Assembly (NCBI GenBank): GCA_030639105.1
Contig: DAOWDI010000152.1
Coordinates: 1-7,147 of the forward strand
From: Gammaproteobacteria bacterium
GTDB lineage: Bacteria; Pseudomonadota; Gammaproteobacteria; Ga0077536
Direction: 5' to 3'
DNA: 7,147 nucleotides
The translations under genes and the position numbers were made by a program. The notes beneath the pieces were generated by a model. That model was not told the DNA's origin. It was given only the letters and a program-made list of their open reading frames with translations, and ran no database searches. Below are positions 1-6,891 of this stretch, in pieces (within the stretch, counting starts at the first letter, position 1; each line of letters opens with the position of its first letter).

Positions 1-1
1 C

Positions 2-505
2 GACTCCATAGAACAGATCACTGCCGGGACCGATCGGGTTCCTGCGTACAGCGTCATCAACCAACGGATTTACTACCGTTACGACAACAGCAGGAACATG
101 CAGGTCCCCGTTATCGGCGATCCGGCTCCGCTGTTCGGCGCCAGCCTATCCGAAGACGAGGCTAAAGCGCTGGTCAGCAAGGGCAAGCTCACCACTCAGG
201 CAAAAAATTGTATGAACTGCCATACGCTACTGGGCAACGGCGCTTACTATGCTCCCGACCTGACGAAGGCCTGGCTGGACCCCGCCTGGGGTACCGAGGC
301 CGTACGCGAACAGTTCATGATGCGCTTCTTACAGGATCCGACGACCAATGCCCGTGGTTACGGTACCAGGCGCAAGATGCCGCATCAGGACATAACAGCA
401 CAAGAGGCGCGTGGGATCATCGCCTTCCTCAAATGGATGTCCGCCATCGACACCAACGGGTTTCCCCGTAATTTCACCCCAATTTCCCAGGAGGGCGACC
501 GATGA
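2..505 (+). CDS. norC: Nitric oxide reductase cytochrome c subunit NorC, 5' end outside window
   Basis: This is the membrane-anchored monoheme c subunit of cytochrome-c-type nitric oxide reductase. It passes electrons from periplasmic donors to heme b of NorB. The frame is open from base 2, giving 167 visible residues. The heme-c motif CMNCH lies at 209-223 and the likely axial Met is in RRKMP near 377-379. LLGNGAYYAPDL matches the NorC segment whose Gly and Tyr help bind the Ca ion at the NorB interface, and the FLKWMSAIDTNGFP tail is typical of the family. The first visible residues (DSIEQ) resemble what follows the single N-terminal membrane helix, so only the anchor seems to be missing. 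The ATG at 98 is not the likely start: it would leave no anchor, and its AGGA lies only 2 bases away. About 65 residues separate the presumed helix end from the heme motif, longer than the roughly 30 in Pseudomonas NorC. The stop overlaps the norB start (ATGA), implying translational coupling. Confidence 0.9.
   Translation, partial: DSIEQITAGTDRVPAYSVINQRIYYRYDNSRNMQVPVIGDPAPLFGASLSEDEAKALVSKGKLTTQAKNCMNCHTLLGNGAYYAPDLTKAWLDPAWGTEAVREQFMMRFLQDPTTNARGYGTRRKMPHQDITAQEARGIIAFLKWMSAIDTNGFPRNFTPISQEGDR
489..495 (+). promoter_or_regulatory. Shine-Dalgarno of norB
   Basis: AGGAGGG lies inside the end of norC, 6 bases before the ATG at 502. It fixes the norB start and supports coupled translation of the two subunits. 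Confidence 0.85.
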
Positions 506-1956
506 ACGTCGGCACTCAGGATCCTTCGCACCTGACCGGCGGCCAGAAACTTGCTGTCAAGTACTACACGGTAGCCGTCGTACTTTTCACCGCACAGATC
601 CTCTTCGGTCTGCTGGCAGGCCTGCAATACCTGGTCCCGGAATTCGGCTACAACGTGCTGGATTTCAACGTGAACCGAATGGTTCATATCAATGCCATGG
701 TGCTGTGGATGCTCTACGGCTTCATTGGGGCCATCTACTGGCTGGTCGAAGAAGAAGCGGGAACCGAACTCGTGGGCTTGAAGCTGGGCAACCTGGCCTT
801 CTGGGTGCTAACCGCCGCCATTACCGTGGTCGTGCTGGTCTATGTGTTTGTGCAGACCGGCCCCGGAGAGATGTCAACCATCTGGTTGATCAACGAAGGG
901 CGAGAGTATATCGAGGCGCCGAGATGGGCCGATATCGGCATTGTCGTCTGCCTCCTGGTGTTCTTCTGGAACATTGCCGCAACCTTCATGAAGGGTAAAT
1001 GGAGCGGCATCTCCGGTGTTCTCGTTTTGGACCTGGTCGCCCTCACCGGGTTGTACCTTGCCGGCATGTTTTACACGCCCAATATCTCGGTGGATCAATA
1101 CTGGTGGTGGTGGGTCATTCACTTGTGGGTCGAAGCGACCTGGGAGGTGATGATTGGCTGCATCATGGCCTGGGCTCTCATAAAGACCTTGGGCGTGCGC
1201 CGCGAGATTGTCACTACGTGGCTCTATATCGAAGTTACCCTCATGTTCGGCTCGGGGATCCTGGGCCTGGGCCACCATTACTTCTGGATCGGTACACCGG
1301 AATACTGGCTCGCGGTCGGCGGAGCCTTCTCGGTATTGGAGCCGATCCCACTGGTAGCGATGGTGGTCCATGCGCTCTACGACTCCGGAGTTCATCGATT
1401 CAAGAACTCCAATCACCCGGCCATGGCATGGTTGATTGTTCATACCTTCGGTAACTTTTTCGGTGCCGGAGTCTGGGGTTTCATGCAAACATTACCTCAG
1501 ATCAACGTGTACACGCACGGGACCCAATGGAGTTCTTCCCATGGCCATCTGGCATTCTTCGGCGCCTATGCCACCATCAATATCGCCATGTTCTATCTCG
1601 CTCTACAGAAATGGCGAGGTAATGTTTACATGTCCGCGGGCCTAGCGGACAATGGCAGGAAATGGAAATGGGCGCTGGGACTGCTTAGTGCAGGGACCCT
1701 GGGCATGACCATGGCCTTGCTGGTTAGCGGTTACGAGCAGTCGTTCGTCGAGCGCGCCCTGGGCGGGTCCACCTGGGCCGCCTATTTCGAAGCACAGCGC
1801 ACCCACTGGTTCATGCAGGGCATGTTCTGGCGCCAGGTATGGGGCGTCATAACCGCAATCGGTTTGGCCATCCTGATCTGGGATATGCTCACCATCGGAC
1901 GGAAGGAAACGCGTTCGATGGTTTTACCGGCAAACCATGTCGAAGCCACGGCTTAA
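502..1956 (+). CDS. norB: Nitric oxide reductase catalytic subunit NorB (cNOR)
   Basis: NorB is the polytopic inner-membrane subunit of the heme-copper oxidase superfamily that reduces 2 NO to N2O and water with electrons from NorC. The 484-residue protein carries every expected residue: His62 (with His349, heme b ligands), His207, His258 and His259 (FeB ligands, in HLWVE and GHHYFWIG), Glu211 and Glu215 (HLWVEATWE), Glu280 (FSVLEP), His347 (heme b3, in SSSHGH) and Glu135 (Ca/propionate region, NEGREYIE). These numbers coincide with the Pseudomonas aeruginosa enzyme apart from His60/62. Retention of the Glu residues and separate pairing with a c-heme subunit argue for cNOR rather than qNOR or a NO dismutase. 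About 12 hydrophobic helices can be seen. Residues 201-204 are four consecutive Trp (TGG repeat, 1102-1113). The protein is slightly longer than the usual 450-470 residues because of a polar C-terminal tail. The start overlaps the norC stop and has a strong Shine-Dalgarno. Confidence 0.96.
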   Translation: MNVGTQDPSHLTGGQKLAVKYYTVAVVLFTAQILFGLLAGLQYLVPEFGYNVLDFNVNRMVHINAMVLWMLYGFIGAIYWLVEEEAGTELVGLKLGNLAFWVLTAAITVVVLVYVFVQTGPGEMSTIWLINEGREYIEAPRWADIGIVVCLLVFFWNIAATFMKGKWSGISGVLVLDLVALTGLYLAGMFYTPNISVDQYWWWWVIHLWVEATWEVMIGCIMAWALIKTLGVRREIVTTWLYIEVTLMFGSGILGLGHHYFWIGTPEYWLAVGGAFSVLEPIPLVAMVVHALYDSGVHRFKNSNHPAMAWLIVHTFGNFFGAGVWGFMQTLPQINVYTHGTQWSSSHGHLAFFGAYATINIAMFYLALQKWRGNVYMSAGLADNGRKWKWALGLLSAGTLGMTMALLVSGYEQSFVERALGGSTWAAYFEAQRTHWFMQGMFWRQVWGVITAIGLAILIWDMLTIGRKETRSMVLPANHVEATA

Positions 1957-1993
1957 GTCCATAGCTCCCGTGAAGGTCGGCTTGACCAATATT

Positions 1994-2000
1994 GGAGGTG
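1994..2000 (+). promoter_or_regulatory. Shine-Dalgarno of the cytochrome c gene, deciding a GTG start
   Basis: GGAGGTG lies 5 bases before an in-frame GTG at 2006. No comparable site precedes the upstream in-frame ATG at 1937, which lies inside norB. Confidence 0.8.
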
Positions 2001-2005
2001 CAAGA

Positions 2006-2326
2006 GTGAGAATTCGTATTTGTGTGGTTGCGCTAGCGATTGCTTTTACCAATGTGGCCGTCACCCATGCCGGCGATCCAAAAGCAGCCACGAGCAAGGC
2101 GCAAAAGCTTTGTGCGGGTTGTCACGGACCGGATGGCATCAGTATCAATCCGATCTGGCCGAATCTCGCCGGGCAGAAGGCGCAGTATTTCATAAAAGCG
2201 ATGAAGGATTATCGGGATGGCACCAGACAGGACCCGAACATGGTGCCCCTTGCGCAAGCGCTAACTGATGAGGAAATCGAGGATCTCGCTGCTTATTACG
2301 CACGGTTGCCGGCCGGTGGCTATTAA
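2006..2326 (+). CDS. Small periplasmic cytochrome c (c553/c4-like, class I monoheme)
   Basis: This encodes a 106-residue exported monoheme electron carrier. From the GTG start the protein has a signal peptide (RIR n-region, hydrophobic stretch, VTHA cleavage site after residue 22) and a mature part of about 84 residues. The heme motif CAGCH is at residues 36-40 (2111-2125). It is followed by GPDG, a PNLAGQ...Y stretch and Met79 in DPNM as the likely sixth ligand. The C-terminal helix EEIEDLAAYYARLP is typical of the c553/c4 group. The frame extends upstream to an ATG at 1937 within norB, but that start would put 23 polar residues before the signal peptide and lacks a Shine-Dalgarno, so GTG is preferred. 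It follows norB by 49 bases on the same strand and is probably co-transcribed. A role as electron donor to NorC is inferred from position only; it could also serve another periplasmic reductase. Confidence 0.88.
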   Translation: MRIRICVVALAIAFTNVAVTHAGDPKAATSKAQKLCAGCHGPDGISINPIWPNLAGQKAQYFIKAMKDYRDGTRQDPNMVPLAQALTDEEIEDLAAYYARLPAGGY

Positions 2327-2371
2327 GGGTCAACTACAAGCTCGTAATGTGCGGAAACTCAGCCGTAAGGG
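2327..2371. other. Gap between convergent cytochrome c and rnd genes
   Basis: This 45-base stretch lies between the two stop codons. Transcripts from both sides should end here, but I see no GC stem followed by a T-run on either strand, so any terminator is not of the classical intrinsic form or overlaps the genes. Confidence 0.5.
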
Positions 2372-3502
2372 TTATTCATAAAGTAGCACGTGCGAGTGAG
2401 CGGCGATCCGCTGGCGGACAAAATCACCGAAGAGATCCTTGCGCCAACCCTCATAAAACCGGATCCCTGAGCGCCCGCACACGGCCATCTCTACGTCCCG
2501 GCGCGTGGCAATCAACGCCGCCGAAACTTCACTATCCATCGCGCATTTGCGCAATGCATTCAGCATATCACCGACCAGCGATTTCCCGGCGTCGGTTAAA
2601 CGCGGCAACTGTGCCGCATCGGGCAGGAAGGACTCTGTATCGGCACCGCTTATCGTTGCCAAGAGTTCCTCGCCGTAGCGCCGGACCAGACCCGGCGCAA
2701 GCCCATCGACACCAAGCAGTTCCGAACTTGAACTCGGCGCCGTCCGCGCCAGGGCAATCAGCCGATCGTCTTTCAACACCCAGCCGCGCGGCAGATCACG
2801 GGCCCTCGCTGTACGTTCGCGCCATGCCGCGAGCGCCCGGACGGTACCTAGCTGCCCACGATCGAGTTTAGCGACACCCTTTACCCGGCGCCAGGCGATA
2901 CTTGGCTCATTTTCATAGCGCCGCGGATCACATAACCCCGAACATTCTTCTTCCAGCCAGGATTCGCGCCCTTTGCGCCGGAGTTCTTCCACAAGACGGC
3001 ACTTTATTTCCTTGAGATAGCGCACATCCGCCGCCGCGTACGCCAATTGACTGTTCGTCAGGGGCCGTTGCGCCCAGTTCGTCCTTGTGGAAGTCTTATC
3101 AAGATCGATAGAGAAAAATTCGCCAACCAGCCCACCATAGGCAATCTGGTCGGGGCGCCCGAGCAAAGCCGCTGCAATTTGCGTATCGAACAACGGCGTC
3201 GGGATGCGCCCCGTTTCATTGAAGAAGATTTCGAGATCCTGACGCGCCGCATGGATCACCTTTTCCCGCGCCGGGTCGTGCAAGGCACCAAACAGTAGCG
3301 ACGGATCTTCAAGCGCAAGCGGGTCGATACACCAGACCGAATCGCTGAGCGCAACCTGGATCAAGCATAATTTCGGAAAGTATGTTCGTTCCCGCATAAA
3401 TTCCGTATCGATCGCGATGGCCTTTTCACCATCAAGCGCTTGCAAGAATTCATCGAGCATCGCGCTACTATCGACGTAATGTGTTCGACCCGATTCATTC
3501 AT
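2372..3502 (-). CDS. rnd: Ribonuclease D (DEDDy 3'-5' exoribonuclease)
   Basis: RNase D is a cytoplasmic 3'-5' exoribonuclease that trims tRNA precursors and other stable RNAs. With the start chosen here the protein has 376 residues, against 375 for E. coli Rnd. The DEDDy catalytic set is complete: Asp32 and Glu34 (IDTEFMRERTYFP), Asp89 (HAARQDLE), Tyr155 and Asp159 (YAAADVRYL), each exactly 4 residues beyond the E. coli positions. The exonuclease domain occupies about residues 8-170. HRDC-type helical domains follow (WRERTARARDLPRGWVLKD, ELLGVDGL, then a second HRDC-like region to the C-terminus). The frame stays open to an ATG at 3559, which would add 19 residues (MPAGAPTIDRPL...). Neither start has a clean Shine-Dalgarno, so the choice of ATG at 3500-3502 rests on family length. 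It is monocistronic here, convergent with the cytochrome gene and divergent from prc. Confidence 0.93.
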   Translation of the reverse strand: MNESGRTHYVDSSAMLDEFLQALDGEKAIAIDTEFMRERTYFPKLCLIQVALSDSVWCIDPLALEDPSLLFGALHDPAREKVIHAARQDLEIFFNETGRIPTPLFDTQIAAALLGRPDQIAYGGLVGEFFSIDLDKTSTRTNWAQRPLTNSQLAYAAADVRYLKEIKCRLVEELRRKGRESWLEEECSGLCDPRRYENEPSIAWRRVKGVAKLDRGQLGTVRALAAWRERTARARDLPRGWVLKDDRLIALARTAPSSSSELLGVDGLAPGLVRRYGEELLATISGADTESFLPDAAQLPRLTDAGKSLVGDMLNALRKCAMDSEVSAALIATRRDVEMAVCGRSGIRFYEGWRKDLFGDFVRQRIAAHSHVLLYE

Positions 3503-3723
3503 GGCGAAAATCACTTTGGCGGATAGCGGTCGATCGATGGTGGGCGCACCAGCCGGCATGCCCCTTGAGATGTCTTACCCTTCATCATATGAAAACCCCA
3601 CTAAGTCCATGTAAACAATTGGTTCCGTGACAATTATCCGACCGTGTCGCTAAGCACCACAGGCGCAAATGAGCTAAACTTCCGGGCTGTGGCGATTGTC
3701 GTAATCATTGTAGGCGACCCGAT
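3503..3723. other. Divergent rnd/prc intergenic region
   Basis: This stretch must hold the promoters of rnd (-) and prc (+). I see no pair of boxes close to the sigma-70 consensus with good spacing on either strand. TTTACA and TATGAT occur in the - direction but 20 bases apart. Two short inverted repeats are present: TTCAT/ATGAA at 3581-3593 (3-base spacer) and CCACAG/CTGTGG at 3657-3662 and 3687-3692 (24-base spacer). Both could be chance. If rnd begins at 3559 the region shortens to 3560-3723. Confidence 0.4.
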
Positions 3724-5907
3724 ATGATATCAAAGCGATTGGAACGGCATATGCGGCCTGTCTTTGCGGTTTTTATCGTGGCGGCGGCCCTTTGCGGCGC
3801 TCACGCGAACGCTATTGCTCCGATCATTTCGAAGGACGAATTGGCGCCGCGCGCCGAGCACAAACGGGCAACTCGGCTCATCACCCACTTTATCGCCAAT
3901 TACCATTACAAAAAACCACCGCTCGACGATGAATTATCCGAGAAGATTCTGGATCGTTACATCGAGATGATCGATCCGACAAAAAGTTATTTGCTACGCG
4001 CGGATATCGACGAATTCGCCGTTCACGCACAAATGCTGGATGACTATTTGCGCCAATCCAATCTTCGCCCAATGTACGATATGTATTTACGCTATCGCGA
4101 AAGAGTCGAAGCTCGGATCGTAGTAGCCATCGCCATGCTCGATCACCCATTCGACTTCAATCGTGATGAAATATTCATGTTCGATCGTAAGGATGCCGAG
4201 TGGGCGGTGGACGATAAGGAGCTGGATGAGCTGTGGCGTAAGCGGGTGAAAAATGACATCTTGTCACTCCGGATCGCGGGTAAGGATCCAGATGAAATCA
4301 AGAATACGCTGCTAAAACGCTACGAAGGCATCAGCCGCCGCACGGGCCAGGTGAATAGCGAAGACGTGTATCAGATATATATCAATGCATTCACGATGTC
4401 GATCGATCCCCATACGGCATATTTCTCCCCCCGTACCTCAGAGAACTTCAAGATCCGAATGAGCTTGTCGCTCGAAGGTATCGGTGCGGTTCTACAGACA
4501 GAAAATGAACATACCCTGGTACGCGAAATCGTACCCGGCGGGCCAGCCGACAAAGGTGGGAAGCTGCATGCCGACGACCGAATTATCGGCATCGGCCAGG
4601 GTGAAGATGGAGAAATCATCGACGTAGTCGGATGGCGGTTGGATAACGTCGTCGATCTCATTAGAGGCAAGAAAGGCACCATCGTCAAGCTGGGAATTCT
4701 ACCCAAGAAATCCGGACTTGACGGCCCCGGTAAAGTGATCAGCATCGAACGCAACACGATTAAACTCGAAGAACAGGCAGCAAAAAGTTCGACGCTCGAT
4801 ACCGGCAATGGCCCGAACGCGCTGCGTATCGGGGTAATCGACGTACCCACTTTTTATATGGATTTTGAAGCCCGCACCCGCGGAGACGAAGATTACCGCA
4901 GCACCACACGTGACGTACGTCAGTTGATTGCGGAACTCGACCAGGAAGCAATCGACGCACTGATCATCGACCTACGCGGGAATGGCGGCGGGTCCTTAAG
5001 TGAAGCGACCGATCTGACCGGGCTCTTTATCGACACCGGGCCCGTGGTTCAAGTACGAAATTCTCAGGGACGCGTGCAGCTGGAACGTGATAGGGATCGG
5101 GGCGTAGCTTACAGCGGGCCGCTGGCGGTGTTGGTCGATCGTAACAGCGCGTCGGCCTCAGAGATATTTGCCGGTGCTATCCAAGACTATCGTCGGGGCA
5201 TCATTCTCGGCGAACCGACCTTCGGCAAAGGAACGGTACAGAACCTTGTGGATCTCAACCGTTTTGACGACACCATGAACGGAAAACTCGGGCAACTCAA
5301 AGCCACGATAGCACAGTTCTTCCGCGTCGCCGGTGGCAGCACACAGCATAAGGGCGTCATCCCCGATATCACCTTTGTGACCGCCTTACGTTCAAACGAT
5401 CATGGCGAACGCGCACTCAGAAACGCATTGCCGTGGGACCATATCGCCGCCGCCAGGTTTACACCGGTGGGTAACAAGTATGGAGGCGTCGAAATGCTGC
5501 GCCGGCTACACGAATCCAGAGTGGCTGAGGACCCGGCCTTTCAGGCTATTCTGGCACAAGAGGCCGCGATAGAAGTTGCGCGCGAACGACAGGAAGTCTC
5601 ACTCCTGTTCGAGTCCCGTAAAGCCGAGTACGAGAAAAATAAACGTGAACAGCGCGAACGTGAAAATCAGATCCGAATCGCGCACGGACTCGAACCGCTC
5701 GCCGAAGACACGGATCTTTTGGAAGACAACGGCGATACGGCCGAAAAAGACGATGACGAGGATTTCGATGTCGTGCTGGATGAAGCAAGCCTGATTGTCG
5801 CCGATATGGTTCGGAGCTTGACACCGGGCAACCGCCTCGTCGATGCCGATCTCAAAGAACCAATGCTGTCGGCGACGAAAAGCCGCACCAAGGCACTCGT
5901 AGACTAA
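3724..5907 (+). CDS. prc: Carboxy-terminal processing (tail-specific) protease Prc/Tsp, S41 family
   Basis: Prc is a periplasmic Ser/Lys endoprotease that degrades or trims proteins from their C-termini and controls envelope proteins, in E. coli including peptidoglycan hydrolases. The 727-residue precursor starts with a signal peptide (MISKRLERHMR, hydrophobic PVFAVFIVAAALCG, AHA or ANA cleavage near residues 28-30). A helical N-terminal Tsp domain follows to about residue 240 (SEKILDRYIEMIDPTKSYL, DPHTAYFSPR). A PDZ domain spans about 245-330 (EGIGAVLQ, IVPGGPA). The S41 domain covers about 365-550, with RGNGGGSL at 418-425. The catalytic dyad is Ser477 (middle Ser of SASASE) and Lys502 (FGKG), 25 residues apart as in E. 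coli Prc. The C-terminal part has a charged helix (about 612-650) and an acidic stretch (about 660-687), making it longer than E. coli Prc (682). An alternative ATG at 3751 would also leave a signal peptide. The ribosome site AGGCGA, 6 bases before 3724, is weak. The deacetylase gene follows after 5 bases. Confidence 0.95.
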   Translation: MISKRLERHMRPVFAVFIVAAALCGAHANAIAPIISKDELAPRAEHKRATRLITHFIANYHYKKPPLDDELSEKILDRYIEMIDPTKSYLLRADIDEFAVHAQMLDDYLRQSNLRPMYDMYLRYRERVEARIVVAIAMLDHPFDFNRDEIFMFDRKDAEWAVDDKELDELWRKRVKNDILSLRIAGKDPDEIKNTLLKRYEGISRRTGQVNSEDVYQIYINAFTMSIDPHTAYFSPRTSENFKIRMSLSLEGIGAVLQTENEHTLVREIVPGGPADKGGKLHADDRIIGIGQGEDGEIIDVVGWRLDNVVDLIRGKKGTIVKLGILPKKSGLDGPGKVISIERNTIKLEEQAAKSSTLDTGNGPNALRIGVIDVPTFYMDFEARTRGDEDYRSTTRDVRQLIAELDQEAIDALIIDLRGNGGGSLSEATDLTGLFIDTGPVVQVRNSQGRVQLERDRDRGVAYSGPLAVLVDRNSASASEIFAGAIQDYRRGIILGEPTFGKGTVQNLVDLNRFDDTMNGKLGQLKATIAQFFRVAGGSTQHKGVIPDITFVTALRSNDHGERALRNALPWDHIAAARFTPVGNKYGGVEMLRRLHESRVAEDPAFQAILAQEAAIEVARERQEVSLLFESRKAEYEKNKREQRERENQIRIAHGLEPLAEDTDLLEDNGDTAEKDDDEDFDVVLDEASLIVADMVRSLTPGNRLVDADLKEPMLSATKSRTKALVD

Positions 5908-5912
5908 AGTGC

Positions 5913-6878
5913 ATGGCGACCGGGTTCGTATTTGATCCCAAATTTCTCGAACATGATACGGGTCCGGGACATCCCGAAAGGCCGGAGCGTGCCAGCGCGA
6001 TCATATCGCACTTGGAACAACTCCCATGGATGAAGGATCTACGCAGGTTTTCGCCGCGCCCGGCCGATCTTTGCTGGATCAGATCGATTCATTCAGGGGC
6101 TTATGTGCGTCGCGCCAAAGCGGCATGTAAGAGCGGACTACCTTATCTCGACTCCATGGACGTCGCGATTTCACCCCAATCATACGACGTTGCACTGCTT
6201 GGCGCGGGCGCACCGCTGGTTCTCGCGGATGCCGTGATAGGCGGCGAGATCCGCAATGGCTTCGCCCTGGTGCGTCCCCCCGGGCACCACGCTGAGAACG
6301 ATGGAGCGCTGGGCTTCTGCCTGTTTAACAATATTGCGGTCCTCGCCCGATATCTGCAGCAACAGTATGGATTGGACAAGATCGCAATCGTCGACTGGGA
6401 CGTCCATCACGGCAACGGTACTCAACATACTTTCGAGGCGGACCCGAGCGTGATGTATGTCAGTACGCACCAATACCCCTTCTACCCGGGCACCGGCGCG
6501 GCCTCGGAGCGGGGTGAAGGAAGGGGAAAGGGGAGCGTGGTGAATTGTCCGATGCCCGCGGGCGCCAGCGATTTCGCCTATGAGCGCGCCTTCACCGAAC
6601 GGATCGTGCCGGCACTGGAGGCGTTCGCCCCGGAGGTCGTACTCATCAGTGCGGGCTTTGACGCTCATCGCGACGATCCCCTCGCTGAAATTGAGTTGTC
6701 GAGCAGTGCATTTGCATGGATGAGCCGGGAATTGATTGCTATCGCCGACAGATACGCGGGCGGCAGGATCATTTCCGTGCTGGAAGGCGGCTACAACCTC
6801 TCGCGCATCGGGGAGTGCGTCGCCGCCCATCTCGATGAACTGCGACGCGCCGGCGAACCGGCGGTCACTGCGGCCTAG
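5913..6878 (+). CDS. Histone deacetylase superfamily Zn-dependent deacetylase (class II-like / acetylpolyamine amidohydrolase-like)
   Basis: This is a cytoplasmic Zn hydrolase that removes acyl groups from acetyl-lysine, acetylpolyamines or related amides; the substrate cannot be told from sequence. The 321-residue arginase-fold protein carries the full catalytic set: GPGHPERPERA near the N-terminus (17-27), RPPGHHAE with His125/His126 (charge relay), GFCLFNN (134-140), DWDVHHGNGTQ with Zn ligands Asp163 and His165, the PFYPGTG loop (189-195), the GEGRGKG glycine segment (201-207), SAGFDAHRDD with Zn ligand Asp250, and EGGYN with the transition-state Tyr294. The PFYPGTG loop and the Gly-rich segment resemble class II-type bacterial enzymes rather than AcuC. 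There is no signal peptide. The ATG lies 5 bases after the prc stop with no clear Shine-Dalgarno, so translation is probably coupled to prc. The stop codon lies within a small GCGGC-CTA-GCCGC inverted repeat at 6870-6882. Confidence 0.93.
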   Translation: MATGFVFDPKFLEHDTGPGHPERPERASAIISHLEQLPWMKDLRRFSPRPADLCWIRSIHSGAYVRRAKAACKSGLPYLDSMDVAISPQSYDVALLGAGAPLVLADAVIGGEIRNGFALVRPPGHHAENDGALGFCLFNNIAVLARYLQQQYGLDKIAIVDWDVHHGNGTQHTFEADPSVMYVSTHQYPFYPGTGAASERGEGRGKGSVVNCPMPAGASDFAYERAFTERIVPALEAFAPEVVLISAGFDAHRDDPLAEIELSSSAFAWMSRELIAIADRYAGGRIISVLEGGYNLSRIGECVAAHLDELRRAGEPAVTAA

Positions 6879-6882
6879 CCGC
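6870..6882 (+). repeat. Short GC-rich inverted repeat across the deacetylase stop codon
   Basis: GCGGC-CTA-GCCGC is a perfect 5-base stem with a 3-base loop that includes the TAG stop. No T-run follows, so it is not an intrinsic terminator. It lies where the ribosome site for the next gene should be and could affect its translation, but a repeat this short may be chance. Confidence 0.35.
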
Positions 6883-6891
6883 CGCCCGGCG

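Noticed and set aside
98..505. norC starting at ATG 98 as a complete gene
   Set aside because: The frame is open to the window edge, the upstream codons read as NorC-like sequence, and a start here would lose the membrane anchor.
411..998. 195-residue + strand frame overlapping norC and norB
   Set aside because: Out-of-frame shadow: Arg/Pro/Gly-rich translation, while the overlapping NorB frame is unmistakable.
1102..1113. TGG tandem repeat (four copies) in norB
   Set aside because: It encodes a Trp cluster just before the FeB ligand His207, a region usually aromatic-rich in NorB; four units are too few to call a microsatellite.
874..1488. 204-residue open frame on the - strand opposite norB
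   Set aside because: Shadow of norB: no recognisable domain, and no ribosome site or context supporting expression.
6511..6540. Purine-rich tract with three GGGG runs on the + strand, a possible G-quadruplex
   Set aside because: It encodes the conserved GEGRGKG loop of the deacetylase family, so coding constraint explains it, and the fourth G-run is only GG.
6180..6830. 216-residue open frame on the - strand opposite the deacetylase gene
   Set aside because: It is antisense to a gene with all catalytic motifs, its translation matches no family I know, and long antisense frames are common in GC-rich genes.
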